A DNA stretch of 8,670 nt from the NCBI GenBank assembly GCA_030038035.1, contig JASHPP010000155.1:1-8670 (forward strand), written 5' to 3'. This DNA is from Trebonia sp. Lineage in GTDB: Bacteria > Actinomycetota > Actinomycetes > Streptosporangiales > Streptosporangiaceae. The position numbers and the translations under genes are program-made. Below, one piece after another: positions 1 through 6,083 of the stretch; within the stretch, counting starts at the first letter, position 1, and each line of letters starts with the position of its first letter. A model generated the notes under the pieces. The model ran no database searches. It was not told the origin of the DNA and saw nothing but the letters and a program-made list of their open reading frames with translations.

Positions 1-962
1 TGGCCCGCGTCAGGAGGCGGGCCGTCGGCTTTTCCCTGGCCGTCCGCGTGGCTCGGCTCGGCGTCCGGCTGCCGCGGGGCCGGCGTGCCGGCCGGCCACA
101 GCTCGTCCAGTAGTTCGTCCAGCACCGACTCCGGGCTGCGGTCGCTCCCGTCGGCGATCCGGATCCGGCCGGACAGGGCCGCATACGCAGCGTCTCGCGC
201 GGTGTCGCGGGCGGCGGCGGGCTCGGCCCGCAGCCGGGTCAGCCCGTCGATGAGCAGCACGAGGTCAATGGCGCCGCGCACCGACGAGCCCATCCGCACG
301 TCCGGGTGCGACCGGGTGGCGCGCGCGAATGCCACCGCGAACGGCACCATCGGCCCGTCCCGCCCGGTGACGGCGCGGACGATCGCCTGCTCGGCGGCGT
401 CGTCCTGGTAGCCGAGCACGATCCGGCAGATGCGATCGGCGATGGCCTGGCTAACCCGCGCCGTGCCGATCGCGTCGAACGGGTTCATGGCTGCGATCAG
501 GCGGAACTCCGGGTTCGCCCGGACTAGGCCGAGCCTCGGCACCGCGATCTCACCCTCGGTCAGCACGGTGATGAGCACGTTGAGGGTCTCCTCCGGGACC
601 CGGTTGAACTCCTCCAGGTACAGCAGCGCGCCGCTGCGCATCGCCTGCAGCAGCGGTCCGTCGGTGAAGCTGGACGGCAGGTAACCCTCGCTGAGCACCT
701 GGGCCGGGTCGTACTGGCCGATCAGCCGGGCCGGCGTGAGCTCGGCGTTGCCCTCCACGAAGACCACGGCCCGGCCGAGGTCGCCGGCGATCGACCGCAG
801 CAGCGTGGACTTACCGGTACCCGGCGGCCCCTCCAGTACCACGTGCCTGGCCGCCTGCAGCGCGACGGTGAGAACCTCACGTTCCCGGCGGAGGCCGATG
901 ACCGGCGTGCCGCCGCCGTGCGGGCCGGCCAGGGCCGGCCCGGATCGATCAGGAAGCGTCAT
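1..962 (-). CDS. MoxR-family AAA+ ATPase (C-terminus beyond left edge)
   Basis: MoxR-type AAA+ ATPase, a family that typically acts as a chaperone for assembling or activating metal- or cofactor-containing enzymes, often with a von Willebrand factor A protein encoded next to it. 320 residues are visible. Walker A GPPGTGKST lies at about residues 45-53, Walker B LLYLEEFN at about 113-120, sensor 1 AAMNP with Asn160, a probable arginine finger in ADRICR (Arg177/Arg180), and a sensor-2-like GSSVRGAIDL with Arg229. After about residue 290 the chain turns Pro/Ala/Asp-rich and is probably a flexible tail. The start is an ATG at 960-962, which lies inside the end of the upstream alcohol dehydrogenase gene and overlaps it by 14 bp in another frame, so the two are very likely co-transcribed and coupled. 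No strong Shine-Dalgarno is close to it (AGGGG is about 12-16 nt upstream). No in-frame stop occurs before the window edge. A CbbQ/NirQ-like role is possible; the substrate is not shown by the sequence. Confidence 0.9.
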   Translation of the reverse strand, partial: MTLPDRSGPALAGPHGGGTPVIGLRREREVLTVALQAARHVVLEGPPGTGKSTLLRSIAGDLGRAVVFVEGNAELTPARLIGQYDPAQVLSEGYLPSSFTDGPLLQAMRSGALLYLEEFNRVPEETLNVLITVLTEGEIAVPRLGLVRANPEFRLIAAMNPFDAIGTARVSQAIADRICRIVLGYQDDAAEQAIVRAVTGRDGPMVPFAVAFARATRSHPDVRMGSSVRGAIDLVLLIDGLTRLRAEPAAARDTARDAAYAALSGRIRIADGSDRSPESVLDELLDELWPAGTPAPRQPDAEPSHADGQGKADGPPPDAG

Positions 963-2064
963 ACAGGATGACGCCCCTGATGTTCTTGCCGTCGAGCATG
1001 TCCTGGTAGCCCTCGTTGATCTCGTCGAGCTTGTACCGGCGGGTGATCAGCTCGTCGAGCTTGAGCTTGCCCGCCTGGTAGAGGCCGATGAGGAGCGGCA
1101 CATCGCTCAGCGGGTTGCAGCCGCCGTAGATCGAGCCCTGAAGCCTGCGCTGGTAGCCGATCAGCATGCCGGGGTTCTCGTTGACCCAGCCCTTCCCGAC
1201 CGCGGTGATCGTGACCTGGCCGGTCTTGCCCACCACCTTGATCGCGTTCGCTATCACCTCGTCGTGCAGGATGCCGACGGTGATGATCGCCCGGTCGGCG
1301 AGCTCGCCCCAGGTGGTCTGGACGACGAAGTCGTGCGCCTCCTCGGCGGAGGCGAACGCGTGGGTGGCGCCGAACTCGGACACGGCCATCTTCCGCTTGA
1401 ACTCCACCGGATCGACCACGATCACGTTCTTGGCCCCCGCCAGGGCGGCGCCCTGCACGGCGTTGCTGCCGACGCCGCCGGCGCCGTAGATCACCACGGT
1501 CTGCCCGGCGCGCACGTCGCCGGCGCGGACCGCCGAGCCCCAGCCGGTCGGCACGCCGCAGGCCACCAGGGCGGCGACGTCGAAGCCGATCTCCTCGGGG
1601 ATCTTGATGACGGAATACTCGTGCACGACCGCGTACTGGGAAAACGTGCCGAGCACGCACAGGCCGCCGAAGTCCTCGCCGCCCTGGTGGAACCGGAACG
1701 TGCCGTCAGGGAACAGGCCGGTGCCGGCGTTCTTGCCCGCGTCGCACAGCTGCTGGCGGCCGGTCGCGCAATACCGGCACTTGCCGCAGGCGGGGATGAA
1801 CGAGCAGGTCACGTGGTCGCCGACCGTGACCCGGGTGACGGAAGGACCCACCGCGTCCACGATGCCCGCGCCCTCGTGCCCGCCGACCACGGGCATCCGC
1901 ATCGGCGCGTCGCCCTTCTGGATGTGGTCGTCGGAGTGGCACAGTCCGGCCGCGAAGAACTTGATCCGGATCTCGTTCGCCTTCGGCTCGTCAAGCTCAA
2001 GCTCGGTGATCTCCCACGGGTGGCCGGGCACGCGGCAGACCGCGGCTCGCGTGGTGATGCTCAT
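949..2064 (-). CDS. NDMA-dependent (mycofactocin-class) zinc alcohol dehydrogenase
   Basis: Medium-chain zinc alcohol dehydrogenase of 371 residues, closest by eye to the actinobacterial NDMA-dependent nicotinoprotein class. Enzymes of that class keep NAD(H) tightly bound and are thought to pass electrons to mycofactocin rather than exchange NADH. Visible catalytic zinc ligands are Cys42 (GLCHSD), His63-Glu64 (GGHEGAG) and Cys169 (ACGVPTGWG). The structural zinc loop has Cys93, Cys96, Cys99 and Cys107. The Rossmann motif GAGGVG is at 194-199, with Asp218 after the second strand, as expected for NAD rather than NADP. The ATG start is well placed behind a purine-rich GGAAAGGGG sequence. The stop codon lies 14 bp inside the following MoxR gene, suggesting coupled expression. 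The electron acceptor assignment is inferred from overall family resemblance; no mycofactocin biosynthesis gene is visible here. The physiological alcohol cannot be deduced. Confidence 0.93.
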   Translation of the reverse strand: MSITTRAAVCRVPGHPWEITELELDEPKANEIRIKFFAAGLCHSDDHIQKGDAPMRMPVVGGHEGAGIVDAVGPSVTRVTVGDHVTCSFIPACGKCRYCATGRQQLCDAGKNAGTGLFPDGTFRFHQGGEDFGGLCVLGTFSQYAVVHEYSVIKIPEEIGFDVAALVACGVPTGWGSAVRAGDVRAGQTVVIYGAGGVGSNAVQGAALAGAKNVIVVDPVEFKRKMAVSEFGATHAFASAEEAHDFVVQTTWGELADRAIITVGILHDEVIANAIKVVGKTGQVTITAVGKGWVNENPGMLIGYQRRLQGSIYGGCNPLSDVPLLIGLYQAGKLKLDELITRRYKLDEINEGYQDMLDGKNIRGVILYDAS

Positions 2065-2303
2065 CTGGACCCCTTTCCCGGGTGGTTACGGGCAGCCGCC
2101 GGCGCACGGCACTAACCGGCAGCAGACCCGCGGCTCGTCCAATGATCTGGCACCAGCCGCAGGCGCGCCACCACCCTATCTTTTACATCGCAGAAGGAAA
2201 TCTGGGCTGCCGCCGGTTTAATTTAGCTCGCGGAAGGGGACATGGCTATCCTCGGCGGGCCGGGCGTCGGGACGCAGCAGGTCCGCCGGGGCGTTTCCCA
2301 GGT
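2065..2303. promoter_or_regulatory. Divergent intergenic region between ADH and DUF2236 gene
   Basis: This spacer must hold promoters for the leftward alcohol dehydrogenase and the rightward DUF2236 gene. Most of it is GC-rich, but 2176-2226 has two AT-rich pockets, CTATCTTTTACAT and GGTTTAATTTAG, both unusual for this genome. Read leftward, the first contains TAGGGT, which fits a TAnnnT -10 element. A CCGGTTTA motif faces right at about 2214-2221, and CCGGTTAG faces left at about 2112-2119. A strong ribosome-binding-like GGAAGGGGAC precedes an ATG at 2242 that is in a different frame from the DUF2236 gene. No convincing -35 element was identified for either direction. Confidence 0.4.
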
Positions 2304-3157
2304 ATGCCGGTTACCGATGCCTTTCGCCGCCGGATCGGCGACGCCGTCTTCGAGCGGGTCGTGGGGCCCCGGCAGCCGGTGCCGAGCGAGCGGCCCCGGA
2401 TCACGGAGGCCGAGCGGTGGTTCGCCGCGGACCGTCCGATCCGGCTGGTGCACGATGACTGCGCGATGTTCGCCGGGAGCATCGCGGCGCTGCTGATGCA
2501 GTCCCTGCACCCGCTGGCCATGGCGGCGGTCGCCGACCACTCGGGCTACAGGGACGATCCCTGGGACGGCTGCAGCGGACGAGCCGCTTCGTCGCGGTGA
2601 CGACGTTCGGCCGCCGGGCTGACGCGCTGGCGGCGATAGCGAAGGTCCGCGCCATCCACGAGCACGTCACGGGGACCGCGCCGGACGGACGGCCGTACGC
2701 GGCCTCCGATCCGCACCTGCTGACGTGGGTGCACGTCGCTGAGATCTACGCATTCCTGCGCGCCTACGAGGTGTACGGCGGCCAGTCCCTCGACCAGGCG
2801 GCCCGTGACGGTTACGTGGCGGATATGGCCCTGATCGCCGCCGAGCTCGGCGTGCCGGACCCGCCAAGGACCGAGGCCGGGGTAACCGCCACCATCGGCC
2901 GCTACCGTCCCGAACTCGCCGGCACGCCGCAGGCGTGGGCGGCCGCCCGATTCCTGCTGCGGGAACCGCCGCTGCCGCTCGTGGTCCGCCCGCTGTACCG
3001 GGGCCTGGCCGAGGCGGCGGTCGCGTTGCTTCCCCGGTGGGCCAGGAGCGAGCTCAGGATCCCGGCCTTGCCGTTCGCCGACGCGGTCCTCGCGCGCCCG
3101 GCCGGTCACCTGGTCGTGAACGCCATCCGCTGGGGCAGCTCGGCGCCGAACGCCTAG
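2304..3157 (+). pseudogene. MpaB/DUF2236 family oxygenase-like protein, frameshifted
   Basis: Member of the DUF2236 family, which includes the oxygenase MpaB and the rubber-cleaving Lcp proteins (helical, heme-b-linked in characterised members). The reading frame from ATG 2304 gives residues 1-87 ending DHSGYRDDPW, then runs out of frame to a stop at 2598-2600. The family sequence resumes one frame over with LQRTSRFVAVTTFG and continues to a stop at 3155-3157. Adding one G to the GGG at 2563-2565 restores WGRLQRT and gives an uninterrupted 284-residue protein, a normal length for this subgroup. Conserved-looking features are His50, SLHPLAMA with His69, His79, and the DPHLLTWVHVAE segment in the second half. 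It could be a true pseudogene, an assembly or sequencing error in a homopolymer, or (least likely) a slippage site. The 2304 start lacks a good Shine-Dalgarno. Its 3' end faces nei2 only 15 bp away. Confidence 0.85.
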
Positions 3158-3172
3158 CGGCGCGCACCCACG

Positions 3173-3949
3173 CTATCGCTGGCAGGTCGGGCACCAGAAC
3201 CTGAGCCGTTCCTGACCCGCGGGACCCTGCTCGTCCCGCTTGATGACGGTCCCGCAGCGCCGGCATGGCCGGCCCGCGCGCCCGTACACCCAGCTTTCCC
3301 TGCCGGGCCTGGTGTCCCCGGTCGACGCGTGCCCGGGCCGCGTCTTGTTGGCGTCGAGCAGCCGGTGCCCGAGTTGCACGAGCGCGGCAAGGTCCCCGAC
3401 CTCGCCGACAGGCCGGCCAGGGTCGACGCCGCGCAGGAACAGCAGCTCCGCGGCATACCAGGTGCCGATTCCCGCCAGGTTGCGCTGGTCGAGCAGCGCC
3501 TCGCCGATCGCGCGGTCCTTGTCGGTCGTCAGCCGTCGGACGGCCTCCGCCGGGTCCCAGTCGGGGCCGAGCAGGTCCGGGCCGAGATGGCCGGTCACGT
3601 CGTGTTCGCTGCCTGTGGGCAGAACCTCGGTGGTGCCAAGGAGATAGCCGGCCGCCTGCCATTCGGCGTTGGCGAGCAGGAGCCTGATCCGGTGGCTGTC
3701 CGCCAGGCTGTCGGCAGCCGGGCGGATCTGCCATGAGCCGTCCATCTTCAGGTGCGTGTGCACCGTGAGCCCGCCGGAGGTGCGGATCAGCAGGTGCTTG
3801 CCCCTGGCGAGGGCCTGCGTGACGGTCTGCCCGGCCAGGTTGACGGTGGCGAAACGGGGGACCCGGAAGTCGCTGCGCGTCAGCACCCGCCCGGCGAGCG
3901 CCTCGTGCAGGCGCCGGGCGGTGTACCAGACGACGTCACCTTCGGGCAC
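3173..3949 (-). CDS. nei2: Fpg/Nei family DNA glycosylase Nei2 (endonuclease VIII type)
   Basis: Base-excision repair enzyme that removes oxidised bases and cleaves the abasic site. The 258-residue sequence begins with the obligatory (M)PEGD, giving the nucleophile Pro2 and the catalytic Glu3. The beta-hairpin lysine is Lys51 in ARGKHLLIR. The helix-two-turn-helix region is around 145-175, with LLDQRNLAGIGTWYAAE. The C-terminal zinc finger has Cys229, Cys232, Cys253 and Cys256, with the finger Arg probably Arg248. It resembles the actinobacterial Nei2 group more than Fpg/MutM. The start is a GTG, fixed by the need for Pro2, and no clear Shine-Dalgarno precedes it, so the transcript may be leaderless or read through from upstream. 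It lies 104 bp downstream of the disordered-protein gene on the same strand and is convergent with the DUF2236 gene. Repeats at 3987-4033 lie just upstream of its start. Confidence 0.95.
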   Translation of the reverse strand: MPEGDVVWYTARRLHEALAGRVLTRSDFRVPRFATVNLAGQTVTQALARGKHLLIRTSGGLTVHTHLKMDGSWQIRPAADSLADSHRIRLLLANAEWQAAGYLLGTTEVLPTGSEHDVTGHLGPDLLGPDWDPAEAVRRLTTDKDRAIGEALLDQRNLAGIGTWYAAELLFLRGVDPGRPVGEVGDLAALVQLGHRLLDANKTRPGHASTGDTRPGRESWVYGRAGRPCRRCGTVIKRDEQGPAGQERLRFWCPTCQR

Positions 3950-3986
3950 GACACAAGGATGGCATGTGCCTGGAATGGTCAGGACC

Positions 3987-4033
3987 GGGCGGCCAAACCG
4001 GCCGGGCCCTAACCGGTCGGGCCCTAACCGGCC
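3987..4033 (-). repeat. Short tandem CCGGTTAGGG repeats upstream of nei2
   Basis: Two adjacent 15-bp copies, GGGCCCTAACCGGTC at 4004-4018 and GGGCCCTAACCGGCC at 4019-4033, follow a degenerate unit GGGCGGCCAAACCGGCC at 3987-4003. On the gene strand they read CCGGTTAGGG twice and then CCGGTTTGG. They sit between the stop of the disordered-protein gene and the nei2 start. They could be operator sites for nei2. They could also act as a terminator, because the GC-rich units can pair into short hairpins (for example CGGCC-GGTTT-GGCCG), although no T-run follows. Confidence 0.6.
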
Positions 4034-4053
4034 ACGGTGTGGGTGCGCCTCAC

Positions 4054-5835
4054 TTAGTAGCGCCCGCTGCCGCCACGGCCGTCGCCGTGACCCCCGGGGT
4101 ACCCGCCGTTGCCGGTGTACCGTCCGTGGCCGTTGTGGCCGCCGCCGCCGTTCCTGCTCGCGTTGTAGCCGACGTCGTAGCCGCCCGGCCTGGCGGGCTG
4201 GGGGTAGCGGTTCTCGTCCTGGTCGCGCGCAGCGGCGGTCCGGGATGGGTACGGCTGGCTGGGGTAGGGGTAGGAGCCGGTTCCGCGGTCATAGGGATTG
4301 CGTGGCGCGGCGCTCGCGGCGGACCCGTGACCGGGCAGGGCGGCCTGCTGGCCGGGCTGCTGACCGCCGCGCGCCGGATAGCGCACGGCCGGCGCCTGCG
4401 GATCGGACGTGTACTGGCCGTTCATGCTGAACGTCTGAGTGTTCTCGGTCAGCGCCGCCGCGTACCGTCCGGCGGAAACCTGGGCGCGCTGCGACGCGAA
4501 GCGATAGGAGCGGCCGTCGGTGTTGACCAGCTCCTCGCGCGAGTACTTCTTGCTGGTCAGCGGGTCATCGTCGGTGCTGCGGCGGCCGTTGCCCGCGCCC
4601 GCGGCCTGGCCCCTGCCGGTCAGCCGCGGGTCGGGGTAGCCGGCCGGGGCTACCCGGTCTATCCGTTCGGTCCGTTCCGCCCAGTCGGGCACCTCGGGCT
4701 GTCGGCCGGAGCCGCGGGCCGCGGCGTGCGGTTGAAAGCTGGGCTGCGCGGGGGCCAGCTGCGGCAGGCTCGGCTGTGTCAGGCCGGGTTGTGTCAGGCC
4801 GGGCTGCGCGAGTCCGGCGGATGGCCGCGCGGCGGTCGGCCCGGTGCCAGGCCGCGCCGCGTTCGGTCCGGTGCCACTGCCCGGCCGGCCCGCGTTCGGT
4901 CCGGTGCGGCCGTCGATGCCTGGCCGCGCGGCGGGCGTCGCACCGGTCGCGGCGGGCGTCGCCGTGGGACCGGTGCCCGAACGGCTCGCGGCAGGCCCGG
5001 TAGCCGAACGCGCCATCGGGCCGGAGGTCGAACCTGACTGGCTTCCGGAAAGGTAGCCCGCCATTCCCGGCGCGGGCCCGAGGCGCCCCGCCCCGGTGCG
5101 CGCCTCACCGGGCAGCCGGACCTGGCCGGCCGCGGCCGCGCCGTTCGGCCGGGCCAGCGGACGGTTGTTCACGACGTTCATCCGGTCGCCGTCCAGCGCC
5201 GGGTTCGCCGAGTTCAGCGGCCGGTCGGCCGCCACCGAGGCCCAGTAGTCCTCATCGGAGACCCCGTCATCGGGCCAGATGTCGCCTTCCTTGTCCCGCC
5301 GTCCCAGGCGCCGCCACCGCTCGCCGCGCTCACCGCGCTCGCCGCGGTCACGGCGCTTGCGCCCGCCGCGGTCGTCATCGAACCCCTCGGGCATCTCGTA
5401 GGCGCCGGTCCCGTACTCACCGCCGCCCGGGCCGTAGTCGCCCGGGCCGTAGTCGCCCGGGCCGTAGCGGTCCTCGGCAGCGTGGGAGTCCCGCCCGTAC
5501 CTGCCCGCCGGGCCGCGCCCCCGCTGCGGGCCCGGGCCGTAGTCCCCTGGGCCGTAGTCGCCGGAGCCGTAGTCGCCGCGGCCGTGGTGGTCGTATCCCC
5601 GGTCCCCGTCCCTGCGTCCCTGGCCGCTGGGACGGTCGCCGTAGCTGCCAACGGCCCTGTTGCCGTTGATGCCCGCGGGGGAGAAGTACTCGTCGGGAGA
5701 CCAGTTGTCGTCGTCCTGCTGGTAGTTGTCCGGCGCGTAGTCATAGTCGTCATACTCGGAGCCCGTACGGCGGCGTGCGCCAGCCCTGCTGCCTCGCTGG
5801 TCAGACCGCGAGGACCCACGGCTCAGAAACGACAT
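4054..5835 (-). CDS. Large low-complexity, probably disordered protein
   Basis: 593 residues with no recognised enzyme domain, signal peptide or membrane segment. After MSFLSRGSSRSD, residues 25-50 are rich in Asp/Tyr. Residues 85-145 carry DYGPG repeats, 155-182 form a basic/acidic ERGERGER stretch, 265-340 are Gly/Pro/Thr/Ala repeats (TGPNA-RPG), 340-365 are GLTQP repeats, and 510-593 are rich in Gly, Tyr, Pro and Asn. Two parts look conserved or ordered: about 184-210 (DIWPDDGVSDEDYWASVAAD) and about 421-475 (DDDPLTSKKYSREELVNTDG, then FASQRAQVSAGRYAAALTEN). Disordered actinobacterial proteins with a similar acidic DEDYWA-type island are familiar to me, but I know no function. The composition suggests a scaffold or phase-separating protein, which is inference. 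Long opposite-strand frames over it are shadows. A weak GGGTGG lies upstream of the ATG. Confidence 0.82.
   Translation of the reverse strand: MSFLSRGSSRSDQRGSRAGARRRTGSEYDDYDYAPDNYQQDDDNWSPDEYFSPAGINGNRAVGSYGDRPSGQGRRDGDRGYDHHGRGDYGSGDYGPGDYGPGPQRGRGPAGRYGRDSHAAEDRYGPGDYGPGDYGPGGGEYGTGAYEMPEGFDDDRGGRKRRDRGERGERGERWRRLGRRDKEGDIWPDDGVSDEDYWASVAADRPLNSANPALDGDRMNVVNNRPLARPNGAAAAGQVRLPGEARTGAGRLGPAPGMAGYLSGSQSGSTSGPMARSATGPAASRSGTGPTATPAATGATPAARPGIDGRTGPNAGRPGSGTGPNAARPGTGPTAARPSAGLAQPGLTQPGLTQPSLPQLAPAQPSFQPHAAARGSGRQPEVPDWAERTERIDRVAPAGYPDPRLTGRGQAAGAGNGRRSTDDDPLTSKKYSREELVNTDGRSYRFASQRAQVSAGRYAAALTENTQTFSMNGQYTSDPQAPAVRYPARGGQQPGQQAALPGHGSAASAAPRNPYDRGTGSYPYPSQPYPSRTAAARDQDENRYPQPARPGGYDVGYNASRNGGGGHNGHGRYTGNGGYPGGHGDGRGGSGRY
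4774..4818 (-). repeat. 15-bp tandem repeat encoding GLTQP
   Basis: Units at 4774-4788 and 4789-4803 are nearly identical (ctgtgtcaggccggg and ttgtgtcaggccggg). A diverged third copy is at 4804-4818. They lie in the disordered-protein gene and encode the GLxQP pentapeptides at about residues 341-355. The high DNA identity of the first two suggests a recent slippage or unequal-crossover expansion. Confidence 0.85.
5426..5467 (-). repeat. 15-bp tandem repeat encoding DYGPG, first cluster
   Basis: The 15-bp unit cccgggccgtagtcg occurs at 5426-5440 and 5441-5455 without change, followed by a 12-bp partial copy at 5456-5467. It encodes YGPGD pentapeptides at about residues 124-137 of the disordered protein. 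The copies are identical at DNA level, including synonymous sites, which points to recent duplication. Confidence 0.9.
5531..5590 (-). repeat. 15-bp tandem repeat encoding DYGPG, second cluster
   Basis: Units at 5531-5545, 5546-5560 and 5561-5575, plus a more diverged copy at 5576-5590, repeat the same cccgggccgtagtcg theme as the cluster about 65 bp away. They encode the GDYGSGDYGPGDYGPG part at about residues 87-102. The copies differ at a few bases, so this array looks older than the first. Confidence 0.85.
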
Positions 5836-5929
5836 TCCACACCACCCGGCAGAGCACGGCCTTGCGGTGGCGCTTGCCAGGTCCGCGCGGCCATCGACGC
5901 GAGCCTGCCCCCATAATCGCGAGCACCCT

Positions 5930-5945
5930 AAACCGGCACCGGTTT
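5930..5945. promoter_or_regulatory. Palindrome AAACCGGCACCGGTTT, candidate operator
   Basis: Perfect 7-bp arms AAACCGG/CCGGTTT separated by 2 bp, 95 bp upstream of the disordered-protein start. If the candidate promoter at 5962-5991 is real, this site falls just downstream of its transcription start, a typical repressor position. The leftward-reading half, CCGGTTTAGGG, resembles the units repeated upstream of nei2. Confidence 0.4.
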
Positions 5946-5961
5946 CACCGATTGTTACCGA

Positions 5962-5991
5962 CTTTAAGCACCCGTGTCTGCCGAATCACAA
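5962..5991 (-). promoter_or_regulatory. Candidate promoter of the disordered-protein gene
   Basis: Read leftward, TTGTGA (5986-5991) and TTAAAG (5962-5967) are separated by 18 bp inside an AT-rich pocket of an otherwise GC-rich spacer. The match to a housekeeping-type -35/-10 pair is only partial. The 5836-6083 spacer around it (248 bp) shows no coding potential that I can support. Confidence 0.3.
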
Positions 5992-6052
5992 AGTTGGTAA
6001 TTCGACGGGGCGAAACGGATAATTCCGGCACTTCGGTCACGCTGCGCGGTCG

Positions 6053-6078
6053 GGACCGGTCCGGATATCCGGTCCGGG
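6053..6078 (-). terminator. Palindromic cluster after the PEBP gene, possible terminator
   Basis: GGACCGGTCC (6053-6062) and CCGGATATCCGG (6061-6072) are overlapping perfect palindromes placed within about 30 bp after the PEBP stop. On the gene strand a GGACCGG/CCGGTCC stem with a 9-nt loop can form. No T-run follows, so termination is only one reading; a protein-binding site is another. Confidence 0.3.
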
Positions 6079-6083
6079 CACGG

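Noticed and set aside
736..2115. 459-residue plus-strand open frame across the alcohol dehydrogenase
   Set aside because: It is antisense to a clearly recognisable zinc dehydrogenase and MoxR gene; long opposite-strand frames are expected at this GC content. Its sequence has no family signature.
2555..2600. Programmed frameshift in the DUF2236 gene
   Set aside because: No slippery heptamer or convincing downstream pseudoknot was seen; a plain single-base loss in GGG(G) explains the data more simply.
2401..3109. Several minus-strand frames opposite the DUF2236 gene
   Set aside because: The plus strand encodes DUF2236 motifs across the same stretch, so these are shadows.
4004..4033. TTAGGG copies resembling telomere repeats
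   Set aside because: Only two units separated by GC-rich sequence, internal to the chromosome; the resemblance is chance.
3987..4033. Possible CRISPR array
   Set aside because: Units are 15 bp and directly adjacent, with no spacers and no cas genes.
3964..5037. 357-residue plus-strand open frame opposite the disordered protein
   Set aside because: Val/Ala/Gly/Arg-rich shadow of a repetitive gene. The minus-strand frame is longer, spans the whole region and keeps amino-acid repeats in register.
5482..5916. Plus-strand frame with hydrophobic VVVA runs that look like membrane segments
   Set aside because: The runs are the complement of DYGPG and Asp/Tyr repeats, not a real membrane protein.
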